A DNA stretch of 64,000 nucleotides from Amycolatopsis sp. CA-126428 (GCF_002904335.1 NZ_PPHF01000037.1:1-64000); one strand, 5' to 3'. Counted from the first letter of the stretch, positions 25,076 through 33,742 are shown. Translations and numbers: made by a program. Notes: generated from the letters alone by a model not told the origin.

Positions 25076-25732
25076 TCAGAACTCTTCGTCGCGGATCATG
25101 CCGCGCAGCCGGGTCAGGGCCCGGTGCTGCGTCACGCGGACGTTGCCCGCGGAGATCCCGAGGGCTTCGGCGGTTTCGGTCGCCGAGAAACCGACGGCGA
25201 TGCGCAGGGTCAGGATCTCCTGCTGCACGCGGGGCAGGGAGGCGAGCAGCCGGCCGAGGCGGGCGCCCAGGTCGAGGTGCAGCGCGTGGCTCTCGGGCTC
25301 GTTGCCGGCGACCAGCGGGCGCTCCGGGAGTTCGGGGACGGGCTCGGAGCGGTCCCGGGCGACGGCACGGTAGGCGTCGGCGACCTTGTTGGCCGCGATC
25401 GCGTGGACCAGGTAGAGGAAGGAGCCGCCGCGGTCCTGGTAGTCGGGCAGGGCCTTGAGCACGGCGAGGCAGACCTCCTGGGCGACGTCGTCGGCCGACA
25501 GGTAGGAGAGGTCGCGGCCGCCCATGCGCGCGCGGCAGTAGCGGACCACCACCGGCTCGATCATCTGCAGCAGCGAGTGGATCGCGGCCGGGTTGCCCTC
25601 GCCCGCGTCCTTGACGAGGGGGTCGAGGTCTTCCTTGGTGAGCCGTCCGCCCGGGCGGGGCAAAGTCTCCGGGTTGCGATAATCGCGAAGGCTCGAAGCG
25701 GATTGTTCGGTGGTCCTCGGCGGTGCTGTCAT
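25076..25732 (-). CDS. RNA polymerase sigma factor, ShbA/SigD-like
   Basis: 218 residues, sigma-70 with regions 2 and 4. Region 2 lies at about 45-125 (PAAIHSLLQMIEPVVVRYCRARMG, SADDVAQEVCLAVLKALPDY, FLYLVHAIAANKVADAYR) and region 4 at about 160-215 (LPRVQQEILTLRIAVGFSATETAEALG, GNVRVTQHRALTRLR). The order and the N-terminal LTKEDLDPLVKDAGEGN resemble the ShbA/SigD group, which in Streptomyces drives expression of the principal sigma factor gene. No anti-sigma gene is adjacent. The 253-base region upstream (25733-25985) has lower GC and no gene and probably holds its promoter. Confidence 0.85.
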   Translation of the reverse strand: MTAPPRTTEQSASSLRDYRNPETLPRPGGRLTKEDLDPLVKDAGEGNPAAIHSLLQMIEPVVVRYCRARMGGRDLSYLSADDVAQEVCLAVLKALPDYQDRGGSFLYLVHAIAANKVADAYRAVARDRSEPVPELPERPLVAGNEPESHALHLDLGARLGRLLASLPRVQQEILTLRIAVGFSATETAEALGISAGNVRVTQHRALTRLRGMIRDEEF

Positions 25733-25985
25733 GGTCGTCTCCCCGGCCGACCCTCGACCGTCGCTGCCGGGGGTTCAACACTCCGTAACTGATCCATCGC
25801 AGATGCTCCGGATGATCGAGGCCCATCTGCGGTCCGTGCGACGCAGGGTAATCGTAAGCACCTCCAGGCGGGTCAGTCCAGATTTCAACGACCAATACCC
25901 CGTTAGCAGTATCGACCGTGATGTTCCCGCGACCCTGTCGCGCACATTGCGATTAATCGGTTTCAGGATGTGCCGAGTTCACTCG

Positions 25986-26282
25986 TCAGTGGAAGACGAC
26001 CACGGAAGCGGCGGTGACGGTCACGGCCAGCGACGCGATCGCGGGCAGCAGGCGGCTCGGCGGCCCCGGTTCGGCGGAGCGCAAAGCTCGTTCGCGGTGC
26101 ATCCCGACGGCCGCGAGCAGGGCGGATGTCCCGGCAGCCAGCAACGCGGGGACCAGGGAGCCACCCCAATGGTGCTGGGCGGCGGCGTGCAGGAGCAGTA
26201 CCGTGCAGGCGGCGGACGAGAGTGCGGTCCGCCGCCAGGCGAGCCCGGTGCGCTCGGCCTGGGCGCCGGCCGGGGTGGTCAC
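25986..26282 (-). CDS. DUF202-family small membrane protein
   Basis: 98 residues with three hydrophobic spans and the DUF202 hallmark ERTGLAWRRTALSSAA before the first span. Function of the family is unknown; members are inner-membrane proteins, often in pairs with the YidH type. Here it follows, on the same strand, another DUF202 protein (26454-26807) by 171 bases. A His-rich loop (HAAAQHHWGG) sits between spans 1 and 2. Confidence 0.75.
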   Translation of the reverse strand: MTTPAGAQAERTGLAWRRTALSSAACTVLLLHAAAQHHWGGSLVPALLAAGTSALLAAVGMHRERALRSAEPGPPSRLLPAIASLAVTVTAASVVVFH

Positions 26283-26453
26283 GGCCGGCCCTCGAGCCGC
26301 TTGTCGGCATTTCTGACGTCACGATAATCGCGAACCGGCGGTATTCGCTTCCGTCGAGGCCCTTCGTCCGGGCCGGGGCACCCGGCTCGGCGGGAAGACC
26401 GGGTGGCCGGACCGGTTTTCGGGGCCGTCACCGTCCGCAGCTTTCCGTGTCAC

Positions 26454-26807
26454 TCACGAGACCACCAGCAGCACGGCCGCGGCGGCGATGAGGGCCAGCA
26501 GGCCGCCCGTCAGCCCCAGGATCATCCGGCTGGGCGGCAGCGGCTCCCTGGCCCGCATCGCGATCTGCACCCGCCGCCACCGCGGGTACGCAGTCGCGGC
26601 GAGGACGGCGGCCAGCACGACGCACAGCCCGGCGAGCACCGCGCTCGCCGCGGCCGGCGACGGCACCAGCTGGTGCACGGCCACCCCGCCCGCGAGCAGG
26701 CCCAGGGCCGTGCGGAGCCAGGCGAGGAAGGTGCGTTCGTTGGCCAGCGTGAAGCGGTAATCCGGTTCGGTGCCGCCCGAGTGGGGCTTGATGTCGTCCG
26801 ACGCCAC
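26454..26807 (-). CDS. YidH-like DUF202 membrane protein
   Basis: 117 residues from GTG 26807, three membrane spans. Signature PDYRFTLANERTFLAWLRTALGLLAGGVAV is the canonical N-terminus of YidH proteins (read in two halves), followed by YPRWRRVQIAMRAREPLPPS between spans 2 and 3. Molecular role unknown. The start is set just before the conserved region; the longer open frame continues through the upstream GtrA gene in another frame and is a shadow. Separated from GtrA by 11 bases, suggesting one transcript of three small membrane proteins. Confidence 0.78.
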   Translation of the reverse strand: MASDDIKPHSGGTEPDYRFTLANERTFLAWLRTALGLLAGGVAVHQLVPSPAAASAVLAGLCVVLAAVLAATAYPRWRRVQIAMRAREPLPPSRMILGLTGGLLALIAAAAVLLVVS

Positions 26808-26818
26808 GCCCGCAGACG

Positions 26819-27298
26819 CTAGCCGGTGTGGGCCGCCGCGGCCGGTCCGGTGCGGTGCGCGAAGACCCACCAGCGCAGCACGGCGAACCGCACGAAGCCG
26901 CCGACCAGGCTGGCCAGCAGCAGGGTGCCGGTTTCCTCCCACGACGTCGGCCGGTCGACGAAGGCGTCGAGGAGGGCCAGCACGGCCGAGCCGTACAGGG
27001 CGTAGAAGGCGAAGGTGAGCACGTCCTGCAGGTGCCGCTTCCCGGCGTTGCTGGGGCGGCCGGCGAAGGTGACGCGGCGGTGGAACTCGGTGTTCCCGAC
27101 CGTGGTGAGCGCGATCGCGACCAGGTTCGCCACCTGGGAGCCGAGCTCGTCGCGCAGCAGGAGGAACAGGGCGGCCTGCAGGCCGGTGGTCACCACGCCG
27201 GCCACGACGTACCACGCCGCGTGCGTGCCGAGCTCGTGGTGGCGGTCCGGATCGGTGGCGAGCAGCCGGTGCTCCGGTGCGCACCTGGTGGTGGCCAT
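26819..27298 (-). CDS. GtrA-family membrane protein
   Basis: 159 residues with four predicted helices. GtrA-like proteins are thought to flip or present polyprenyl-linked sugars for cell-surface glycan assembly. Visible: WYVVAGVVTTGLQAALFLLLRDELG, NLVAIALTTVGNTEFHRRVTF (the conserved N-x-x-x-NR-like block, here NTEFHRR), and RFAVLRWWVFAH at the C-terminus. First gene of a leftward group with the two DUF202 proteins. A 16-bp palindrome lies 20 bases upstream of the start. Confidence 0.8.
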   Translation of the reverse strand: MATTRCAPEHRLLATDPDRHHELGTHAAWYVVAGVVTTGLQAALFLLLRDELGSQVANLVAIALTTVGNTEFHRRVTFAGRPSNAGKRHLQDVLTFAFYALYGSAVLALLDAFVDRPTSWEETGTLLLASLVGGFVRFAVLRWWVFAHRTGPAAAAHTG

Positions 27299-27317
27299 GA
27301 TCCCAACCTACCCGGCG

Positions 27318-27333
27318 TTCACAAACTTGTGAA
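27318..27333. promoter_or_regulatory. Perfect palindrome ttcacaaacttgtgaa between GtrA and DUF5709 genes
   Basis: 7-bp perfect arms around ac, in the 149-base divergent intergenic region, followed at 27341-27348 by aaccggtt. The AT-rich character stands out from the surroundings. Position suits an operator for the leftward gtrA-like gene starting at 27298; it is 115 bases from the rightward gene. Binding protein unknown. Confidence 0.5.
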
Positions 27334-27447
27334 TGTGTTAAACCGGTTGAAGAAATGTGATCCCGGCGACACCGCGGGGTTTCGCCGCCCCGCCGGCCGG
27401 GGTAGGTCACCCGGCGACGGGAAATTTCCGACGCGCCAGGAGGGCCA

Positions 27448-27858
27448 GTGAGTGACCGTGACTCGGCCGAACCGCAGAGCTTGAGCCCCAGCGAGGCGCT
27501 GGACGAGGACGAACTGCGCGTCGACTCGCTCGAAGAGGGCATCGAGCCGCCCGAGCACTGGAGTGCCGCGAACCGCTACGGCACCACGCCCCGGGAGATG
27601 CGCGAAGGCGAGCCGATGGACCAGCGCCTGGCCGAAGAGGTGCCGGACGCCGAGCCGGAGCCGGTCCCGGAGCGCCCGCTGGCGGCGACGCCGGCGGCGG
27701 AACTCGACGAGACGATCGAGGACGCGCCGCCGGACTTCGAGCCGGTGGCCCCGGAAGAAACCGTGGCGCGCCGCCATTCCAGCCCGGGGGTCGACGCCCG
27801 GCCGGATTACGCCGGCGAGTCGGTGGCGGACGCCATTCGCGCCGCCCGCCAGGGCTGA
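27448..27858 (+). CDS. DUF5709-family acidic protein
   Basis: 136 residues, rich in Glu/Asp/Pro, without membrane segments. Pattern: ALDEDELRVDSLEEGIEPPEHWSAANRYGTT (in parts), REMREGEPMDQRLAEEVPD, then a low-complexity acidic middle and a C-terminal PDYAGESVADAIRAARQG. The LDEDEL...GIEPPE...AANRYGTT block is how DUF5709 proteins of actinobacteria look; function unknown, possibly stress-related. GTG 27448 follows AGGAGGG. Confidence 0.8.
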   Translation: MSDRDSAEPQSLSPSEALDEDELRVDSLEEGIEPPEHWSAANRYGTTPREMREGEPMDQRLAEEVPDAEPEPVPERPLAATPAAELDETIEDAPPDFEPVAPEETVARRHSSPGVDARPDYAGESVADAIRAARQG

Positions 27859-27939
27859 TCCGCTCAGACTGCACGTCCGTTCGGGCGCCCCTAGCGTGGG
27901 GCACCAGTGCATCGGACCGCGACGAAGGGAAGGCCGAAG

Positions 27940-28233
27940 ATGCTGACCGTGACCGAAGCCGCCGCCGAGGCGATCACCGCCCTGACGAGCCAGGGGGAGG
28001 GTGACGCCGGGCTCCGCCTGGCGGTCCAGAACGCCGACGGCGAAAGCGCCCAGCTGGCGCTGTCGGTGGCCCCCGAGCCGGCAGAAGGCGACAGCGTGCT
28101 GGGGGAGGACCAGGGACCGAAGGTGTTCCTGGAGCCCCAGGCGGCCGCGCTGCTGGACGACAAGGTGCTCGACGTCCAAGAGGACGAAGCGGGCGGCGTG
28201 GCGTTCGCCGTGCTGCCCCAGCACACGAGCTGA
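27940..28233 (+). CDS. HesB/IscA-like protein lacking the iron-sulfur cysteines
   Basis: 97 residues from ATG 27940, chosen because GAAGGGAAGG precedes it; GTG 27907 is too far upstream of the conserved part. Fold marks are MLTVTEAAAEAITALTSQ, GLRLAVQNADGE, VFLEPQAAALLDDKVLDVQE and FAVLPQ. A-type carriers need three cysteines (one central, two C-terminal CxC-like); none are present, so it cannot carry a cluster in the usual way. Such cysteine-free relatives are common in actinobacteria and are often annotated as adhesin or Fe-S protein; role unknown. Small and acidic, cytosolic. Confidence 0.75.
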   Translation: MLTVTEAAAEAITALTSQGEGDAGLRLAVQNADGESAQLALSVAPEPAEGDSVLGEDQGPKVFLEPQAAALLDDKVLDVQEDEAGGVAFAVLPQHTS

Positions 28234-28238
28234 CCGCG

Positions 28239-28281
28239 GCGGACGGGCCTTCCGCTCCTCGGGTGCGGGAGGTCCGTCCGC
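28239..28281. terminator. Bidirectional terminator hairpin
   Basis: Arms gcggacgggcct (28239-28250) and aggtccgtccgc (28270-28281), 12 bp with one G-T pair, with the inner bases tccgc/gcggg extending the stem. It lies between the HesB-like stop at 28233 and the convergent glycerate kinase stop at 28293. Confidence 0.65.
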
Positions 28282-28292
28282 GCGCGCGTTTC

Positions 28293-29414
28293 CTACCGGG
28301 CTCGCCAAGCGCGAACCAGCTCCGCCGCCCGGACCCGCAGCAGTTCCGCCGCATGACGGCGAGCGTGGTCCAGCGAAGGCGCGTGATCGATCAACGCGCT
28401 GCTCCCCACCACACCCAGCCGCGCCAGTCCCGCCGCGTCGAGCTGGATCCGGCCCGCCAGCGCCAGCAGCGGCACCCCGCGCGGCCGCGCCCGGTCGGCG
28501 ATGCCCGCCGGGGCCTTGCCGTTCAAGCTCTGCTCGTCCAGCGAGCCCTCGCCGGTGATCACGAGGTCCGCGCCGTCCAGCGCCTGGTCGACCCCGGTCA
28601 GCCCGGCGATGAGAGCGAACCCGGACTCGGCACTCGCCCCGAGCGCGATCGCCGCCGCCGCCACTCCGCCCCCGGCGCCCGAGCCCGGCACCCGCGAGAC
28701 GTCCGGCGCGCCGCCCACCTGCAGCGCGTGGGCCCACCGGCCCAGCCCCTCGTCGAGCAGCGCCACCTCCGAAGGTCCGGCGCCCTTCTGCGGCCCGAAC
28801 ACCGCCGCCGCGCCGTCCGGGCCCAGCAGCGGGTTCGTCACGTCGGTCGCGACCGCCACGCGCACGCCCGCCAGCCGCCCCCGCACCGGCGTCAGCTCCG
28901 TCGACGCCACTCGCGTCAGCGTCCCGCCGCCCAGGCCGACCGGCGCACCGAACGCGTCGAGCACGCCGGCGCCCAGCGCTCCCAGCATCCCGGCGCCGCC
29001 GTCGGTGCTGGCCGTGCCGCCGACCGTGAGCACGAGCCGCCGCGCGCCGTGGATCAGCGCGTCCGCCAGCAGCTCGCCGACGCCCCAGGTGTGCGCGGCC
29101 AGGGCCGTCGCCGGCGAGGGTTCGACGAATTCGATGCCGCACGCGCGCGCGGATTCGATGTACGCCGTGCCGTCCAGCACCGCGTACCGCGCCCGCACCG
29201 GCTCCTCGAGCGGCCCGCGGACCGCCATCCGCACGATCCGCGCGCCCGCGGCTTCCAGGACGTCCAGGGTGCCTTCGCCGCCGTCGGCGACCGGGCAGGT
29301 GACGATTTCCGCGTCCGGCAAGGCATCGCGCACGCCGAGCGCGATCGCCTCCGCGGCCTCGACCGCGGTGAGACTGCCCTTGAACTTGTCGGGCGCGATG
29401 ACGACACGGGTCAC
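28293..29414 (-). CDS. Glycerate kinase (GlxK/GarK family)
   Basis: 373 residues. Phosphorylates D-glycerate with ATP (usually to 2-phosphoglycerate in this family). N-terminus VVIAPDKFKGSLTAVEAAEAI and VADGGEGTLDVL are family-defining; TVGGTASTDGGAGMLGALGA and ITGEGSLDEQSLNGKAPAGIA form the glycerate/nucleotide region. GTG 29414 is preceded by GGAGG at normal distance and overlaps the upstream reductase gene by 4 bases. With that gene it forms a two-step route hydroxypyruvate to D-glycerate to phosphoglycerate. Confidence 0.9.
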   Translation of the reverse strand: MTRVVIAPDKFKGSLTAVEAAEAIALGVRDALPDAEIVTCPVADGGEGTLDVLEAAGARIVRMAVRGPLEEPVRARYAVLDGTAYIESARACGIEFVEPSPATALAAHTWGVGELLADALIHGARRLVLTVGGTASTDGGAGMLGALGAGVLDAFGAPVGLGGGTLTRVASTELTPVRGRLAGVRVAVATDVTNPLLGPDGAAAVFGPQKGAGPSEVALLDEGLGRWAHALQVGGAPDVSRVPGSGAGGGVAAAAIALGASAESGFALIAGLTGVDQALDGADLVITGEGSLDEQSLNGKAPAGIADRARPRGVPLLALAGRIQLDAAGLARLGVVGSSALIDHAPSLDHARRHAAELLRVRAAELVRAWRAR

Positions 29415-30355
29415 GGCTTCACCTCCGTCAGCGGGGGACGCCCGGCGAGCACCGCCGCGACGTTGCGCGCGGCCAGCACGGCCATCGCGGTGCGGGTCTC
29501 GACCGTCGCCGAGCCCAGGTGCGGGCTGAGCACGACGTCGTCGCGGCCGAGCAGCCGCGGTTCGACCTCGGGTTCCTTTTCGAACACGTCGAGCGCGGCG
29601 CCGGCGATCTCCCCGGCCTCCAGCGCGTCGGCCAGCGCGGCTTCGTCGACGACCGGGCCGCGGGTCGTGTTCACCAGGTACGCGCCGGGTTTCATGGCCC
29701 GCAACGCGGCGGCGTCGATGAGGTGCCGCGTCCCGGGCGTCAGCGGGCAGTGCAGTGAAACGACGTCCGAGCGCGCCAGCAGCTCCCCGAACGACACGAA
29801 TTCGGCATCGGTGTCCTTTTTGGACCGTCCGGAGTAGACGACGGACATCCCGAACGCCGACGCCCGGTTCGCCATCGCCCGCCCGATCTGCCCGAACCCG
29901 ACGATGCCGAGCGTCTTGCCCTGCAGCCCGGAGCCGAGCAGGAAGCCGAGGTGGAACGACCACGGCGTGCGGGAGCGCAGCAGCCGTTCGCCTTCGCCGA
30001 GGCGCCGCGTGACGGCGAGCAGCAGCCCGAAGGCGAGGTCGGCGGTGGCGTCGGTGAGCACGCCCGGCGTGTTGGTGACGACGACCCCACGGGAAGCCAG
30101 CGCCGGGACGTCGACGTTGTCGTACCCGACGGCGACGTTCGCGACCACCTTCAGCCCGGGACCGGCGGCGTCGGCCAGCGCGCCGTCGAGCCGGTCGTGC
30201 AGCATCCCGACCACGGCCGACGCGCCGCCGGCGAACTCGTGCAGCTCGGCAGGCGTCAGTGGACGATCGGCGGGGGAGACTTCCACCTCGCCTGCCTCGG
30301 CGAGGAGCTTCACCGCGTCGTCGGGAATCCATCGGGTCACCGCGATCTTGGCCAC
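29411..30355 (-). CDS. D-2-hydroxyacid dehydrogenase (hydroxypyruvate/glyoxylate reductase type)
   Basis: 314 residues. Rossmann motif GIVGFGQIGRAMA at about 149-161, substrate Arg in VNTTRGPVVDE, Glu in the following helix, and catalytic His in LSPHLGSATVETR. YSGRSKKDTDAEF after the second beta strand (SGRSKK) suggests NADPH use, as in GhrB-like reductases. It would interconvert hydroxypyruvate and D-glycerate or glyoxylate and glycolate; the coupled glycerate kinase favours the former. ATG 30355. Confidence 0.88.
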   Translation of the reverse strand: MAKIAVTRWIPDDAVKLLAEAGEVEVSPADRPLTPAELHEFAGGASAVVGMLHDRLDGALADAAGPGLKVVANVAVGYDNVDVPALASRGVVVTNTPGVLTDATADLAFGLLLAVTRRLGEGERLLRSRTPWSFHLGFLLGSGLQGKTLGIVGFGQIGRAMANRASAFGMSVVYSGRSKKDTDAEFVSFGELLARSDVVSLHCPLTPGTRHLIDAAALRAMKPGAYLVNTTRGPVVDEAALADALEAGEIAGAALDVFEKEPEVEPRLLGRDDVVLSPHLGSATVETRTAMAVLAARNVAAVLAGRPPLTEVKP

Positions 30356-30385
30356 TCCGACAGCCTAGGTCACGGCACCGACAAT

Positions 30386-32482
30386 TCAGGCGACGCGCGT
30401 CAGCCGCACCACCGCGCTCGCGTATCCGCTGCCGGGAAGATCGACGTCCAAGCCGTGGCTCAGCAACACCGCGCCGTGGTGCACGGCGCCGTCCTGATCG
30501 CGGTACAACCCGGCCGGCTCCAGCCCCGCGAGCCGCGGCGGGGTGAACGGCCGCGCGAACTCCGCCGGCCGCCGCCAGGAGAAGACGACCACGTCGTTGC
30601 CGAGCACGTACTGCACCGCCGTCAGCGCCGAGACCGCCGGATCCGCCAGCCGGTACAACGCGCCGTGCTGCACGACGGGCCGGATCTCCTTGTACAGCGC
30701 CACGAGGGACGCCGCTTCGGCGAGTTCGTCCGGCGTCCAGCGCGGCAGGTCGCCGCCCAGGCCGAGCACGCCCGCCATCGCCACGTGGAACCGGAAGCTC
30801 AGCGGCGCTTCCCGCTTCGTGGCCGGGTTCGGGCTGTCGGTCACCCAGGCCGACATCGTGCCCGCGGGGTAGATCTGGCCGTAGCCGTGCTGGATGGTGA
30901 TCCGGTCGGCGGCGTCGGTGTTGTCCGACGCCCAGATCTCGTCGGTGCGTGCGAGGATCCCCAGGTCGGTGCGGCCGCCGCCGCCCGCGCAGCCCTGGAT
31001 CCGCAGGTCCGGGTGGTCGGCGCGCAGCCGGTCGAGGATGGTGTACACCGCCCGCACGTGGCCGACCCACAGCCGCTGCGCGTCCGGACCCGCCTCCGGC
31101 CAGCCCGCCTCGGTGAACGCGCGGTTCATGTCCCACTTGAGGTAGTCGATGCCGTGCTCGCCGACCAGGCGGTCGAGCCACTTGTGGGCCCAGTCCGCGA
31201 CGTCCGGCCGCGCGAAGTTCAGCACGAGCTGGTTGCGCAACGTCGTGCGCTCGCGGTGGGCCATGTGCAGCACCCAGTCCGGGTGCGCGCGGTAGAGGTC
31301 GCTGTCCGGGTTGACCATCTCCGGCTCGACCCACAGCCCGAACCGCATGCCGTGCGCGTGGACCGCCTCGACCAGCGGCCCCAGTCCGTCCGGGAAGCGT
31401 TGTTCGTTGGCGATCCAGTCGCCGAGCCCGGCCGAGTCGCCGGTGCGGGCGCCGAACCAGCCGTCGTCCATGACGAACAGCTCGGCTCCGACGCGAGCCG
31501 CCGCGGCCGCCAGCTCGGTTTCGGTTCGCTCGTCGACGTCCCAGCCGGTGGCCTCCCAGGAGTTGTAGACGACCGGCCGCAGCTCGCCGGGGTGCGGCTG
31601 GACGAACTCGCGGACGTAGGCGTGCCACCGCCGGCTGGTCCCGCCGAAGCCGTCGGCCGCGTAGAGCCCGGCGAACACCGGCGTCTCCCACGTTTCGCCC
31701 GGCCGCAGCCGCCAGCTGACGTGCTCGTGCCCGAACCCGCCGGTCCACGTGACGCGGCCGGTGTGCGTGCGCTCCACGGTGATCCGCCAGCTCCCGCTCC
31801 ACGCCAGCGCACTGCTCCACACCTCGCCGGCGGTCTCCGTCGCGTCGCCCGCGTCGAGCATCACCCACGGGTTGACCTGGTGGCTGGAGGCGCCGCGCCG
31901 GCTGGTGAGCGTGGTCTCGCCGACCGGCAGGGGTTCCCGCAGCAGGCCGTACTCGGCGCTCCACGCGCCGGAGGTCCGGCTCAGCCGCACGCCGTCGCGC
32001 CGGGGGAGGGTCCACGACGCGGAATCCGTGCGCAGCAACGTGATCGGTTCTGCCGAACCGGTGTGCCGCAGCGACGTCCAGCGCTCGACGACATCGCCGC
32101 GGAGGCGGTAGTGCAGGGAGAGCTCCAGCGGGTAGTGCCGGTCGGTGAGCCGCACGACGAGCGTGTCGTCTTCGAGCGCGAAGCCGTCGTAGCGCCACTC
32201 GAGCGCCGACGTGCCGTCGGCGTACCGGACGGCCAACGCCGCGACGCCGAAGAACGCGCCGCCCTCGGCCGGGAGCTCCTGCCGCTCGTCGCCGGGCTCG
32301 TCGAAGCTGCTGTCGGCCGGGTTGCGGCGCGCGGCGACCTGCGTGGCCTGGGCCAGCGTCAGCGGCGGGCCCCAGTGGACGTGCCGCGGGCGGTCGTCGG
32401 CGTCCAGCCGGAAGGCGTACGAGCTCTCGGGGGTGCGCAGCAGCCAGAGCCGGTGGGCGGGGTCGTGTTCGACGAGCGACAT
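30386..32482 (-). CDS. Alpha-galactosidase, GH36
   Basis: 698 residues, no signal peptide, so intracellular. An N-terminal beta-sandwich (1-290) precedes the TIM barrel (about 300-610). The nucleophile D451 lies in YLKWDMNR and the acid/base D520 in EIWASDNTDAADR; substrate-shaping WFGAR, WVEPEM and GCAGGGGRTD motifs are present. It cleaves alpha-1,6-linked galactose from melibiose or raffinose-type sugars brought in by the neighbouring ABC importer. Divergent from the ROK regulator at 32559 across a 76-base AT-rich region, a usual layout for local control. It follows a separate leftward gene pair at 30355. Confidence 0.93.
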   Translation of the reverse strand: MSLVEHDPAHRLWLLRTPESSYAFRLDADDRPRHVHWGPPLTLAQATQVAARRNPADSSFDEPGDERQELPAEGGAFFGVAALAVRYADGTSALEWRYDGFALEDDTLVVRLTDRHYPLELSLHYRLRGDVVERWTSLRHTGSAEPITLLRTDSASWTLPRRDGVRLSRTSGAWSAEYGLLREPLPVGETTLTSRRGASSHQVNPWVMLDAGDATETAGEVWSSALAWSGSWRITVERTHTGRVTWTGGFGHEHVSWRLRPGETWETPVFAGLYAADGFGGTSRRWHAYVREFVQPHPGELRPVVYNSWEATGWDVDERTETELAAAAARVGAELFVMDDGWFGARTGDSAGLGDWIANEQRFPDGLGPLVEAVHAHGMRFGLWVEPEMVNPDSDLYRAHPDWVLHMAHRERTTLRNQLVLNFARPDVADWAHKWLDRLVGEHGIDYLKWDMNRAFTEAGWPEAGPDAQRLWVGHVRAVYTILDRLRADHPDLRIQGCAGGGGRTDLGILARTDEIWASDNTDAADRITIQHGYGQIYPAGTMSAWVTDSPNPATKREAPLSFRFHVAMAGVLGLGGDLPRWTPDELAEAASLVALYKEIRPVVQHGALYRLADPAVSALTAVQYVLGNDVVVFSWRRPAEFARPFTPPRLAGLEPAGLYRDQDGAVHHGAVLLSHGLDVDLPGSGYASAVVRLTRVA

Positions 32483-32521
32483 GCCCGACAGCGTAGAGCT
32501 GACCAGCGCAGAAATAAATTC

Positions 32522-32551
32522 TTGACGAAGTTAATTAAATCTCTCTACCCT
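32522..32551 (+). promoter_or_regulatory. AT-rich promoter/operator of the alpha-galactoside locus
   Basis: TTGACG (32522-32527), 18 bases, then TACCCT (32546-32551) form a credible -35/-10 pair for the ROK gene, whose start at 32559 would make a nearly leaderless transcript. The spacer contains ttaattaa (32531-32538), a palindrome conspicuous in this GC-rich region, suitable for ROK repressor binding; upstream aaataaatt adds a second AT block. Confidence 0.6.
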
Positions 32552-32558
32552 TCCGGCC

Positions 32559-33731
32559 ATGCCTCGCAGTGCACCGGCAAGGGCGCCGATCACCAGTCCC
32601 GCGGCCGCGACCGTGTTCACCACGGTCCTGACCGAGGGGCCGGTTTCGCGCGTCGACGTCGCCCGCCGCACCGGGCTCTCCTCCGCCGCGGTCACCAAGG
32701 CCGCCCGGCCCTTCATCGAAGCCGGCTACCTCGAAGAACTCGCCTCCGGAGGCCGCACCGCCCCCGGGGCCGGCCGCCCCGCGAATCCCCTCGCCATCCG
32801 CCCGGACCGCGAGTACTTCGTCGGCGTCAAGATCACCGGTGACGACCTCATCGGCGTGGTCACCGACCTGCGCGCCGACGTCCGGGCCAGCGCCCACCAC
32901 GCGCTGAGCGGCCAGGACGTCGATCACGTCGTCCGCGCTCTGGCCGATCTCGTCGGGGAGCTGCTGTCCGGCGACCTCCGCGAGCGCGCCTACTGCCTGG
33001 GCGTCGCGGTGTCCGGCGACGTCGACCGAGCGTCCGGCGTCGTCCGGTACTCCCCGTTCCTCGGCTGGCGGGACGTCCCCCTGGCCGGACTCCTCGAGGA
33101 CGCGACCGGGCTGACCGTGACCCTCGAAAACGACGTCAAGGCCCTCGCCGTCGCCGAGCAGTGGTTCGGGGAAGGGGTCGGGACGTCGTCGTTCGCGCTG
33201 GTCACCGTGGGCGCCGGCATCGGCAGCGCGCTCGTGGTGAACGGTGACCTGGTCCGCGGGGCGCACGGCGTCGCCGGGGAGATCGGGCACGTCCCGGTCG
33301 CCGACGGCGGCCCGTCCTGCCACTGCGGCGGGCGGGGCTGCGTCGAGGCGATCGCGTCCACCGAAGCGATCCTGACGCGCGCCCGCGACGTCTCCGGAGA
33401 ACCCGCCCTGACCATGGAAGACGCCGTGGCGCGCGCTCGCGGCGGCGACGAGCCGCTGCGCGAGGTGTTCGCCGGGGCCGGGCACGCGATCGGGCTCGGC
33501 CTGGCCGCGCTGGTCAACCTGTTCGGCCCGGAACGGGTCGTCGTCTCCGGGGAAGGCGTCGCCACCTACGACCTGTTCGAGGAACAGATCCGCCGGACCT
33601 TCGCGGTCCAGGCGTTCGGCAGTGCCGCCCGGTGTGGCCTGGTCATCCGGCCGCTGCCGTTCGAGGAGTGGGCCCGGGGCGCCGCCGCCGTCGCCGTCCA
33701 GAGCCTTTTCGTGTCCGACAGCGCTGTCTAA
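32559..33731 (+). CDS. ROK-family transcriptional regulator
   Basis: 390 residues. Winged HTH at 1-75 (GPVSRVDVARRTGLSSAAVTKAARPFIEAGYLEE in parts), then a sugar-kinase-like ROK domain: GVKITGDDLIGVVTDL, GVAVSGDVD, TLENDVKALAVAEQWFG, VTVGAGIGSALVVNG, GHVPVADGGPSC and the zinc site CHCGGRGCVEAIAS. Expected to repress the surrounding alpha-galactoside genes in the absence of sugar. 11 bases upstream of the binding-protein gene, hence probably cotranscribed with the importer (autoregulation). Confidence 0.9.
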   Translation: MPRSAPARAPITSPAAATVFTTVLTEGPVSRVDVARRTGLSSAAVTKAARPFIEAGYLEELASGGRTAPGAGRPANPLAIRPDREYFVGVKITGDDLIGVVTDLRADVRASAHHALSGQDVDHVVRALADLVGELLSGDLRERAYCLGVAVSGDVDRASGVVRYSPFLGWRDVPLAGLLEDATGLTVTLENDVKALAVAEQWFGEGVGTSSFALVTVGAGIGSALVVNGDLVRGAHGVAGEIGHVPVADGGPSCHCGGRGCVEAIASTEAILTRARDVSGEPALTMEDAVARARGGDEPLREVFAGAGHAIGLGLAALVNLFGPERVVVSGEGVATYDLFEEQIRRTFAVQAFGSAARCGLVIRPLPFEEWARGAAAVAVQSLFVSDSAV

Positions 33732-33742
33732 AGGAGACACCC

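Noticed and set aside
25733-25985. Possible small gene in the lower-GC region upstream of the sigma factor gene
   Set aside because: Frames there are short or overlap neighbours and show no conserved pattern; it is more likely promoter DNA.
28293-32198. 1301-codon open frame on the minus strand
   Set aside because: Only its last 373 codons (glycerate kinase) look like a protein; the rest runs antisense-like through GH36 and the hydroxyacid dehydrogenase in wrong frames.
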